Assembly: GCF_009663145.1 (NCBI RefSeq)
Contig: NZ_VKHR01000044.1
Coordinates: 13,187 to 47,439 of the forward strand
Source of the DNA: Shewanella sp. TC10
Lineage (GTDB): Bacteria > Pseudomonadota > Gammaproteobacteria > Enterobacterales > Shewanellaceae
Length of the DNA: 34,253 nucleotides
Reading direction: 5' to 3'
Position 1 is the first letter of the stretch; the number at the start of each line of letters is the position of its first letter. Position numbers and translations under genes: made by a program. The notes beneath the pieces were generated by a model. That model saw nothing but the letters and a program-made list of their open reading frames with translations, had not been told where the DNA came from and searched no databases. Below, in pieces: positions 1 to 7,016 of the stretch.

Positions 1-123
1 TGGGCAACCGCACTTGCAGAAAGACGTGGCTTTAACAGAGCTTGTGTTGCCGTCGCGAACAAGCTTGCACGGATAGCGTGGGTTATAGCAGCAAGAGAAG
101 ATGAATATCGTATCGCTGCATAA
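1..123 (+). CDS. IS110-family transposase, C-terminal fragment cut by the window edge
   Basis: Frame 1 is open from the first base and ends at TAA (121-123), giving the last 40 residues of a protein. The piece begins WATALAERRGFNRACVAVAN and continues with ANKLARIAWVIAAREDEY. This matches the conserved tail of IS110/IS1111-family DEDD transposases, where an N-(x)-ARI-W segment follows the Transposase_20 domain. The noncoding stretch after the stop also looks like an IS110-family right end. The N-terminal RuvC-like domain lies outside the window, so intactness cannot be judged. Family assignment rests on recalled motif similarity. Confidence 0.8.
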   Translation, partial: WATALAERRGFNRACVAVANKLARIAWVIAAREDEYRIAA

Positions 124-390
124 AAGTAATCATTAACGCGCTAACAATTAGTTTTACCAACCACCAAGTTGCCAAGATAATTGAATTGATGATGAGACAG
201 TCAGACTGTTCTACTTAAAACCTTCGCCTGGCATTGGCTCTAAAGAAGCCGTAAGGATGATAAGGAAAGTAGAAGCAAATATCCATCAGGGCCAGAGGTG
301 TACCTCAATAACAGGCCGAATATATGGGTGCAATGAACTATTCTCAAAGTCGATATTAAATATCTTGCAAACCGGATGGGTCCATATATG
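124..390 (+). mobile_element. Right-end noncoding region of the IS110-family element, possible bridge RNA locus
   Basis: About 265 noncoding bases follow the transposase stop and contain stacked inverted repeats. GGCC at 290-293 can pair with GGCC at 314-317, enclosing GAGGT (295-299) and ACCTC (302-306). The stretch ends with GGATGGGTCCATATATG (374-390), the kind of terminus I associate with this group. Members of the IS1111 subgroup carry a long 3' noncoding end that encodes the bridge RNA, and this region has that place and size. The exact element end is uncertain by several bases, because homology with the next repeat starts at about 388. Confidence 0.6.
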
Positions 391-600
391 CCAAGCTAGC
401 TTTCGTTAGGCCACGGATGGCCTATCGGAAGCGTTAGTGCTTTCGATAATGACCGAAGGCGGCTAAATATGAAGTCTAAAGCTGGATGAATCTCCGTTGG
501 AAATTTTGCTGTTTAAATTTCGCCGGAGCGGCAAGGGATGTCGAGAAGGGAAATGCTGTTGTTTCCCTTTCGTCTGGTGTGGGCGAAGCGCCACGACTTT
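391..600 (+). repeat. Structured dispersed repeat, copy 1 (candidate structured RNA)
   Basis: This segment matches the reverse complement of about 25531-25745. Positions 395-495 align to 25740-25639 with 6 mismatches and one gap. Elements in order are a hairpin GGCC-ACGGAT-GGCC (409-422); a GACCGAAGGCGGC block (451-463); a hairpin with stem AAGGGAAA/TTTCCCTT and loop TGCTGTTG (546-569); and a final hairpin around GGCGAAGCGCC (582-592). The stems differ from copy 2 by paired changes while the TGCTGTTG loop is the same. The left edge touches the IS110-family end, and the first hairpin seen in copy 2 is missing here. Bases 601-724 that follow hold no recognised feature. Confidence 0.75.
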
Positions 601-724
601 GAATTTTTTCAAATGATACTTTCAAAATAGTTAAACAAATTTGAGGGGCAAAAGTGAGTTAGAGATAACCCCTAAAAGAAATAGAGACTACTCAAATGAC
701 CGAAGGGAGCATACTGCGCCTTGG

Positions 725-1330
725 TTAGTTGTGTTGTTCACGGAACTCAAGGCCAAACTCTACTAATAACATATCCAATACGGCTTCGTTTTCTGGATTA
801 GTTACTGTTTCATAGACCCAAGTGTAATAATTGTTTGTAGAAATATTTTCTAACGCTTTATCTTGCCCAATGAGTTCCGTCAGTGCGATGTATTCCAGGT
901 AGCAAACCATTAGATGGCTTAATGTGCTTCCTTCATCTCTACTACCGAATGGATAGCCTGTTTTTACATTGGGAAAAAAATCTTTGATTCTGGCGCGAAA
1001 TGCTTCTTTGGTCGGTTTACCGTTGATTATTATATGCCAGTGGAATTGTTCGTGAAGGTAAGTCGACAATAGCTTAGTTTTACTTGCTAAATACTCTGGT
1101 TGAGTGCTCATTGTAAGGACTGGGTGGCTATGTGGAGTTTTGGCGTTTTCATCTACTTGGATATGTTTAGTGAAGAGCCATTGCGTTAAATTGAATTGCT
1201 CATGTAACGATTCTAAGTCAGATTTAATTTTAACCTCATTAGCGCTTTTGTTGACTGTGTTAATCAGTACCTGAGCATTTACTGGAAAAGTAACGAGTAA
1301 AGTTATCAAAAGAATTAATTTAGATTTCAT
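725..1330 (-). CDS. Exported protein of unknown function with an HExxH motif
   Basis: This 201-residue protein starts with a signal peptide (charged MKSK, hydrophobic core to about residue 17, cleavage likely after VNA or NAQ near residue 20). The start ATG is preceded by AAGGAAG about 3 bases upstream of the codon. The one striking motif is H93-E-Q-F-H97, directly followed by W-H, which has the HExxH form of a zinc-metallopeptidase helix. A conserved-looking segment around E146 (CYLEYIA) could supply a third ligand. I do not recognise a named family, and an HExxH motif alone is weak evidence for activity. The gene stands alone between mobile sequences (IS110-family end and structured repeat on its 3' side), so it may be accessory. 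Confidence 0.7.
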   Translation of the reverse strand: MKSKLILLITLLVTFPVNAQVLINTVNKSANEVKIKSDLESLHEQFNLTQWLFTKHIQVDENAKTPHSHPVLTMSTQPEYLASKTKLLSTYLHEQFHWHIIINGKPTKEAFRARIKDFFPNVKTGYPFGSRDEGSTLSHLMVCYLEYIALTELIGQDKALENISTNNYYTWVYETVTNPENEAVLDMLLVEFGLEFREQHN

Positions 1331-1713
1331 AAACTTCCTTATAAAAGCTGCTAATTTTTAGCTTGTTCAACACTTGAATGAGTTGGGGCGTTAGGTCAGT
1401 GTAAACTTTATGAGGAAGTTTATTGGCGCATAATATTGATTGGCTTTATCTTCCCTAAATGGCGTACTCGATGAATGTATTCGAGGCTAGCCAACTCTGT
1501 CCTTAAGTGGTTACACTTTTATATGAATTATGGCCGTAATTCAATGTGTTTACTTAGCTTTTTATTGGCTTGGCGGCCTTGAAAAATCACTTTAATCTAA
1601 TCCACTGTCAGCCTCTCATTCAGCCCCTTATTCAAGAGTCAGTGAAACTGAGCCATGTCTGGAAGCTCGCAGTTGCGCTTACACTGGATGACTGTATCCA
1701 TGGCAATTAAATG
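1331..1713. other. Noncoding gap with traces of repeats
   Basis: No credible gene was found here. An 18-bp RAYT-type end motif lies at 1394-1411. AATCTAATCCACTGTC (1594-1609) is close to the reverse complement of 26093-26108, and ATTGGC at about 1565-1570 also recurs near it, so a diverged copy of the 26-kb hairpin-rich block may be present on the minus strand. Confidence 0.4.
1394..1411 (+). repeat. Solo RAYT-type end motif
   Basis: GGTCAGTGTAAACTTTAT differs by one base from the reverse complement of 26183-26200 and by one base from 26955-26972. It therefore appears to be an isolated copy of the ends that bound the element at 26 kb. No transposase piece is visible next to it. Confidence 0.5.
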
Positions 1714-1742
1714 AAATAAAAAAGCCCTGCTATTGCAGGGCT
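1714..1742 (-). terminator. Rho-independent terminator of the S9 peptidase gene
   Basis: AGCCCTGC (1723-1730), loop TATT and GCAGGGCT (1735-1742) form a perfect 8-bp stem. On the minus strand it is followed by a run of T residues, and it lies about 40 bases past the stop of the peptidase gene. Confidence 0.85.
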
Positions 1743-1783
1743 AGTTAACATGAAATGCGGTTATGACTGATGTAGCCTGCGGC

Positions 1784-4285
1784 TTATTTTACCGAACTCG
1801 TGTCAGCAGTCTCTTTTTTAGCAACGTCTTTGTTTGCAGAAGCAGTATCAGGATAAAGTGTGTTCCACCATTGTGGTTCATCTTTTAGATGTAAATCGAA
1901 CCATGCCAATGTGGCATCCCACCAGTCAAAGCGTGCTTGGCGGCCATTAATGTGATGGTCTTGCCCATTGAACTCAATCAGTTCAACTGGCTTATCCAGC
2001 ATCTTAAGGGCCGTGTACATGTAGTGGCTTTCACCAACTGGTACGTTAGTATCGGCATTACCGTGAAGTAGTAACATCGGTGTATTGATTTTATCTGCAT
2101 GATACAGCGGGCTGTGATCGACGTATAAGTCGCGATTATTCCATGGGAAGCTGCCTTTACTGGCTACGCCTGAGTAGCCGTAACCCCACCAACCGTGGCC
2201 CCAATAAGCTGATAAGTTACTGATCCCTGCGTGAGCCATAGAAGCAGCAAAAATGTCAGTTTTAGTGGCTAAGTACATGGTCATAAAGCCGCCATATGAG
2301 GCGCCCATGTTACCGACACGTTTAGGGTCAACAAAGGTATGTGCTTTCAAGAAAGCTTGCGTACCTTCGATAATATCGTCAGCGCTGTAATCTCCCCAAG
2401 CGTTAACGTGACGCCCACTAAATGCTTGACCATATCCCGTTGCGCCGTTTGGTTGCAGTACATACACCACATAACCTTTTGCTGCCCAAAGGTTAAATGG
2501 CCAGCGACCGGTGAAGTTACGGGTTACAGGTGAGGTGCCACCGTAGTAATACACTAAGGCTGGATATTGTTTGTTGGCATCAAAATCGACAGGCAAATAC
2601 ACGCGGCCGTCGATGTTGTGTCCATGCTTGTTGGTGAAATCAAAATCTTCAATTTTACCTAAGCGGGTATCGGCATAACTGGCTGCTTTACTATCGAACA
2701 GTAATGACTTTTTACCTGACTTCATAAAGTAGGCTTTTTGCGGCACTGTAGCTGAGGTGCCTGCATAAGCGATGACAGGTTTTGATAAGTCACTGGCCAC
2801 ACTGTAGCGATTAACCATGTCCATGCCAGCGCTAATTTTACTGAAGCGTTTTTTGCTTAAATCAAACAAATATAACTGACCACGATCGCCTTCACCAACG
2901 CGCAATACTAAGTCGTCATTACTGAGTTTTGCTGCGCCGCCAATGGCTGGGTCAAAGTCTTTACTCAGTGCAATGACCTTACCGTTAGCGTCACGCCAGT
3001 AAAGCTGACCGTCATAGTTATTAACTACCACTTTTGGGTCTTGAACGCCTAAGCCATTCATAAAGTCTGGCCCTGCCATGATGTACATTCCGTCATCGGT
3101 ATAAGTGGCAGAATTAAAGGTGCGGTACTCGCCAATCTGGGTTTCAGTTAAGTCAGCAAGATTAAGCTCAACTAGCTGAGTCAGGCCGTGGGCGGGTTGC
3201 TTGTAATCCACTGGGTGGCGGGTAAGTAGTAAGGTGTTGTTGTCGATGTGGCTATCGACTAGGTTACTACTGAGCTCGCCATCAGTCAGTTGGCGGATAA
3301 AGCCTGAATCTTTGTCTAATAAGTAAATCTGGCTGTTATTGCGCCAGTAACTCCATCTATCCTCTAGAGCTTTAAAGCGTTTGTTAGTGGCTTTTTCGTC
3401 TGCTTTGAACGGCTTTTGCCAGCTGAATAATACATTGTCGCCATACCAATGCAGGTTAGAGACGTTTTCCATATCAGTTGCTGCGATATCAATACTGATG
3501 TCTGACACTGTCAGCAATTGAATCTGATTATCAGCAACATATGCTAATTGCTTGCTGTTGTTTGACCAGGCTGCACTTGCTGGTGCGCTGTCTTGCCAGC
3601 GATAAATCACTTCTTTATCTGAAGTGTTAATTAACTCTGTTACCGCAACGGGTTTGTTGTCATTGTTGGCTGGATAATGACTTTTGGTTTGCAGTAAATA
3701 TTTACCATTTGGCGATAAGTTAAGGCTAGTAATGACTTCAGAGTCAAATAACTGCTCAGCTGATACCCGTTGGGTTTTGGTTTGGCTAAAGCTTGGCGCA
3801 TCAATATCGGTTTTACCTTGCCAGTCTAGACTGAAATCGGTTTCAGTATCGTTGCCATCGGCAATAATAAGGACTTGATGATCGCCACTTGGCAGTTTAA
3901 GTTTTGCTTCATTCGCGGCGTTAAATAAAACGCCGTTAAGGTAAATTTTCGGTGCATTTAGGCCATTGACCGTTAACGTTCCTTGGGTAAAGCGATCCAT
4001 ACTTAGCTGCACTTTATAACCTAACCAGCCTTTGTCAGCTGCCGCGGTTGCTGATTGCCATTGGTAGTTTTGGCCAAATATGCGGATGTCGTCATTATCT
4101 TGTGAAAGCGCTGCGGCAAGGTTTGCGGTTAACGCATCACTATGACTGCCTGCTGATAAGGTTTGTGAAGTGATAGAGGCGACTGGGCCAATTTGTTGAA
4201 TGTTATTTCTGTCAATGTCTGCGCTATGGCTAAAGCCTGAAAACGCCAAAGCGATACTGGCACAAACCAGAGAAAGTGCTTTCAT
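1784..4285 (-). CDS. Exported S9 family prolyl oligopeptidase (DPP IV-like)
   Basis: This 833-residue protein has a signal peptide (residues 1-22, ending SHSA). The middle is a beta-propeller-like region with repeats such as SPNGKYLLQ. The C-terminal part (about 560-810) is an alpha/beta hydrolase. The triad is visible: nucleophile Ser663 in GASYGGF, Asp745 in HGNADTNVP, and His777 in GQDHHING. This arrangement is that of the DPP IV/acylaminoacyl peptidase branch of S9, which removes short peptides from the N-terminus of oligopeptides. With the signal peptide it should act in the periplasm or outside the cell. AAGGATG precedes the ATG. The gene is followed by a strong terminator and preceded by a 297-bp gap, so it is probably transcribed alone. 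Exact substrate preference cannot be read from the sequence. Confidence 0.93.
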   Translation of the reverse strand: MKALSLVCASIALAFSGFSHSADIDRNNIQQIGPVASITSQTLSAGSHSDALTANLAAALSQDNDDIRIFGQNYQWQSATAAADKGWLGYKVQLSMDRFTQGTLTVNGLNAPKIYLNGVLFNAANEAKLKLPSGDHQVLIIADGNDTETDFSLDWQGKTDIDAPSFSQTKTQRVSAEQLFDSEVITSLNLSPNGKYLLQTKSHYPANNDNKPVAVTELINTSDKEVIYRWQDSAPASAAWSNNSKQLAYVADNQIQLLTVSDISIDIAATDMENVSNLHWYGDNVLFSWQKPFKADEKATNKRFKALEDRWSYWRNNSQIYLLDKDSGFIRQLTDGELSSNLVDSHIDNNTLLLTRHPVDYKQPAHGLTQLVELNLADLTETQIGEYRTFNSATYTDDGMYIMAGPDFMNGLGVQDPKVVVNNYDGQLYWRDANGKVIALSKDFDPAIGGAAKLSNDDLVLRVGEGDRGQLYLFDLSKKRFSKISAGMDMVNRYSVASDLSKPVIAYAGTSATVPQKAYFMKSGKKSLLFDSKAASYADTRLGKIEDFDFTNKHGHNIDGRVYLPVDFDANKQYPALVYYYGGTSPVTRNFTGRWPFNLWAAKGYVVYVLQPNGATGYGQAFSGRHVNAWGDYSADDIIEGTQAFLKAHTFVDPKRVGNMGASYGGFMTMYLATKTDIFAASMAHAGISNLSAYWGHGWWGYGYSGVASKGSFPWNNRDLYVDHSPLYHADKINTPMLLLHGNADTNVPVGESHYMYTALKMLDKPVELIEFNGQDHHINGRQARFDWWDATLAWFDLHLKDEPQWWNTLYPDTASANKDVAKKETADTSSVK

Positions 4286-4502
4286 GGGGCATCCTTGTTG
4301 TTATTGATTCTGTGCTTGATTTTTTACTTTGTTTTTTACTTTGATTTTTATTTAGTTCTAAACCCAATATTTAACCTCACAGTGTGTCAAATCTGTTGTG
4401 AAAATGCACTGGGTTTGAGGCGAAAAAGGTTATTGAATTGCAAAAGAATATGTCAGTAATGAATTGAAATTATGCAAGCCATCAACCTGATCGAAATGGG
4501 TT

Positions 4503-4567
4503 AACTATCAGTCTCAACTATCAGTCTCAACTATCTGTTTCAACTATCTGTTTCAACTATCTGTTTA
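4503..4567. repeat. Five tandem copies of a 13-bp repeat
   Basis: Five adjacent units run AACTATCAGTCTC (twice), AACTATCTGTTTC (twice) and AACTATCTGTTTA. The block lies between the 3' end of the regulator gene (ends 4583) and the S9 peptidase promoter region. The pattern suggests stepwise duplication and possibly variable copy number. Confidence 0.9.
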
Positions 4568-4582
4568 AATTGGGGGAGTGGA

Positions 4583-6664
4583 TTAGTGCAGCGGTATGCG
4601 ATAAATATCAGCGTCATTAATCCCTTGCATGCTCACGATGATGGTATCGTCGCTTGCTGCTGCAATACTGCGTTCATTACGAATGCTCATGGCGGGCAAT
4701 TTAAACGCTATCTCGCTTTCACCATTGGTTGTTAAACGTTTAATAAAATCATTTTCGTCGCTACGCTCAAGATAATACAGCCCATTATTTTGGAAGAAAA
4801 AGCTGCCCCAATCTTTGGCTCTTAATGTGTTATTAACCTTGATTGGCTGGCTTGAGCCTGCTGCTAAATAATAAATGCCAGCGACATTGTCTAAGGTGTA
4901 ATACATGCCTTGATTATTATCTTCAACGGCATACTTAATGTTGTCATTGAGGATGAGTTTTACTTGTTCACTGGCTAAATCATACTGATAAAACCCCCAT
5001 TGCTCATCAATGAGCGCAGAGTAATAAACGCGACTGCCATCAACCGAGAAAGAAGCGTAACGAACGTTACCTGTCACTTGTGGAATTTTCACTAAGCTTT
5101 GGCTGGCGGTATCGCCTAAATACAATTCATTGTAATCCAAGCCTTTGGTTCTTATCGGGGCGACATACAAGCTGCTGGTGGGAGAGGTCGCTGGGATACT
5201 CACCATGCCGATGTTGTCGGTCAGCATGGTGTTATGATTGTTTTCTTTGAGCCATAACTCCCAGTCTCCGGAGCGATTTGACAGAAAAATGAGTCCACCT
5301 GTTTTAGCAAAGTATTGGCCGTATAAGTCCCGTGATGATGAAATGAGCTGCTTGACGATACTGCCGTCAGTCAATGAGCGCTGGGTAATGAATTCTTGGG
5401 AAATATGCCGCGAATAATACAAGTCATTGGTGGCTTCACTGATAGCAATGCTACTAATAGTTTCGTCTTGATGAAAACTCGATAACGTTTGACTGTCGAA
5501 GTCGTATCGCTGAATGATAAATGCTGCTTCTCTTAGTGCGGTAAAATACAATAAATTGCTGTTGTGATCCCAATCTAAGCCAATGACTAAGGTTTCATTA
5601 TCGGCAATGACCTCAGTTGTATCGGTTTTAAGAGTATGGATCATGACTTTGGCAATCATATTTTCTTGCGAGCGCATAATAGCTAATTGGCTGGAGTCTG
5701 CAGACCATGTCATCATCAAGTCGTGTTCACCCGCAAGTGGTGACGTTATTGGCGTACTGGTTTCATCATTAAAATGATATTGGTAAATGCTGGAGCGATC
5801 TTCTTGGGCTTTGACATAGGCAAGAGATTGTCCATCTGGCGACCATTCTAAGCTGTGTAAATAACCTTTACTGTGACAACCTGAATCAAGCTGTTTATCT
5901 TGATTGGTGATTAAGTCTCTCACATGCAAGAAGCATTGGTTGTCCTCGGTTAGACGCAAATATGCTAACGAATGTCCATCAGGTGACCATGTTGGCACTG
6001 CTTCGTTATCTTTACTCATGGAAATTTGCCGTAATGGCGCTTTTTCATCATCAAGATCTTTAATATACAAGTGGCCCTTTGCATTGGCTTTACGCCATTG
6101 AAACGCCATAAAACGTCCATCTGGCGAAATTGCTGCGCGCTCTTCTACTCCTTCAAAGTTGGTGATGCGATGCGGCGTAATAGGCGTGTTGACTGTATTC
6201 GGCTGGGTCAGTTGTTCGGCCGATTGCAGCGCCAATAAGCCTAATGTGGCCAGCAGTAATACCGTAGCAGCGATAAAAACATTTTTTTTGTGTTCGACGG
6301 TTTCGCGAATAATATTGTTATTCGTTTTAACGATAGGGGTGGGCTGTATTAATAACTGATAACCGACTTTTGTGACGGTTTTAAAATAATTTTCAGGCTG
6401 TTGCCCAAGCTCTGAAAAGGACTTCCTCAGCTGCCAAATTGCATTACCAGTGCCTCGTTTTCCGACTTCAATATTCCCCTGCCATACCTGTTCAATCGCT
6501 TGTTCTTTAGTGACAGTTTGTTCTGGATGTAAGATCAATAACTTCAAAAATTCGAATACTTTTGCAGGTAGCGCAACCGTATTGTCATTTGAAGTGATGG
6601 TCATGTCATAACAGTTGATAGTGCATTGACCAATTTGATATCGCTGATAAGGAAGAGAAATCAT
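4583..6664 (-). CDS. CadC/ToxR-like winged-helix regulator with transmembrane segment and periplasmic beta-propeller
   Basis: This is a 693-residue protein. Residues about 8-107 form an OmpR-type winged helix (VFEFLKLLILHPEQTVTKEQ, then NAIWQLRKSF and TVTKVGYQLL). One transmembrane helix follows at about 129-147. The large C-terminal part carries TolB/PD40-type propeller repeats: SPDGRFMAFQW, SPDGHSLAYLRL, SPDGQSLAYVKA, SADSSQLAIM and SVDGSRVYYS. The family links a periplasmic signal directly to DNA binding without a kinase. It lies upstream of the exported S9 peptidase on the same strand, so that gene is a natural candidate target, but this is inference. The start has CAGGAG 14 bases upstream, an unusually long spacing; a four-codon leader frame lies in between (see separate entry). 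Confidence 0.88.
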   Translation of the reverse strand: MISLPYQRYQIGQCTINCYDMTITSNDNTVALPAKVFEFLKLLILHPEQTVTKEQAIEQVWQGNIEVGKRGTGNAIWQLRKSFSELGQQPENYFKTVTKVGYQLLIQPTPIVKTNNNIIRETVEHKKNVFIAATVLLLATLGLLALQSAEQLTQPNTVNTPITPHRITNFEGVEERAAISPDGRFMAFQWRKANAKGHLYIKDLDDEKAPLRQISMSKDNEAVPTWSPDGHSLAYLRLTEDNQCFLHVRDLITNQDKQLDSGCHSKGYLHSLEWSPDGQSLAYVKAQEDRSSIYQYHFNDETSTPITSPLAGEHDLMMTWSADSSQLAIMRSQENMIAKVMIHTLKTDTTEVIADNETLVIGLDWDHNSNLLYFTALREAAFIIQRYDFDSQTLSSFHQDETISSIAISEATNDLYYSRHISQEFITQRSLTDGSIVKQLISSSRDLYGQYFAKTGGLIFLSNRSGDWELWLKENNHNTMLTDNIGMVSIPATSPTSSLYVAPIRTKGLDYNELYLGDTASQSLVKIPQVTGNVRYASFSVDGSRVYYSALIDEQWGFYQYDLASEQVKLILNDNIKYAVEDNNQGMYYTLDNVAGIYYLAAGSSQPIKVNNTLRAKDWGSFFFQNNGLYYLERSDENDFIKRLTTNGESEIAFKLPAMSIRNERSIAAASDDTIIVSMQGINDADIYRIPLH

Positions 6665-6675
6665 GAATGCAGCAT
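6661..6675 (-). promoter_or_regulatory. Possible four-codon leader frame overlapping the regulator start
   Basis: On the minus strand CAGGAG is followed after 3 bases by ATG CTG CAT TCA TGA, whose stop overlaps the regulator's ATG as ATGA. The Shine-Dalgarno sequence suits neither start perfectly (3 and 14 bases). Translation of the regulator could depend on termination of this minigene. It may also be chance. Confidence 0.3.
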
Positions 6676-6965
6676 AAACTCCTGAGTGTTTTCTAATTAT
6701 TATTATGTTCAGAGGATTATTTTGTCATAGCGTCTGAAAATGAAGTTTTATTTGATTTTCATTTAGTCGTCATATTTGAACGATGCGTTTTACGCATTGC
6801 TTAATAACCTTGAACAACATAACCGATCTATTAATTTTTGAAACAAACAGTGCGTTTTGAAATGTTAAGGTTTAATTTTGAAGATGAGCATTATTTAATA
6901 ATTACATGGACTTAAATGTTATTGCGTAGATGTTGAATTATTGTTTCATTTTGTATCAAAGGGAA
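6676..6965. other. AT-rich gap upstream of the regulator gene
   Basis: No gene is seen. The stretch is AT-rich and must hold the promoter of the minus-strand regulator, but no convincing -35/-10 pair could be picked by eye. Confidence 0.4.
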
Positions 6966-6993
6966 TAAAAAAGCGCCCTGAGGCGCTTTTTAT
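6966..6993 (-). terminator. Rho-independent terminator of the pseudo-subtilase gene
   Basis: The hairpin AAAAAGCGCC-CTGA-GGCGCTTTTT is flanked by A and T runs, so it can work in both directions. It lies just past the stop at 7017 and serves the minus-strand gene. Confidence 0.85.
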
Positions 6994-7016
6994 TCATATT
7001 GAATAATTGCTTAAGG

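Noticed and set aside
391..600. The structured repeats as integron attC sites, suggested by recurring CGTTAGG
   Set aside because: The GTTAGG motifs are in direct orientation, not paired with an RYYYAAC site in the expected attC order, and no integrase or cassette array is visible.
4503..4567. The tandem repeats as a CRISPR array
   Set aside because: The 13-bp units are directly adjacent with no spacers, and no cas genes are present.
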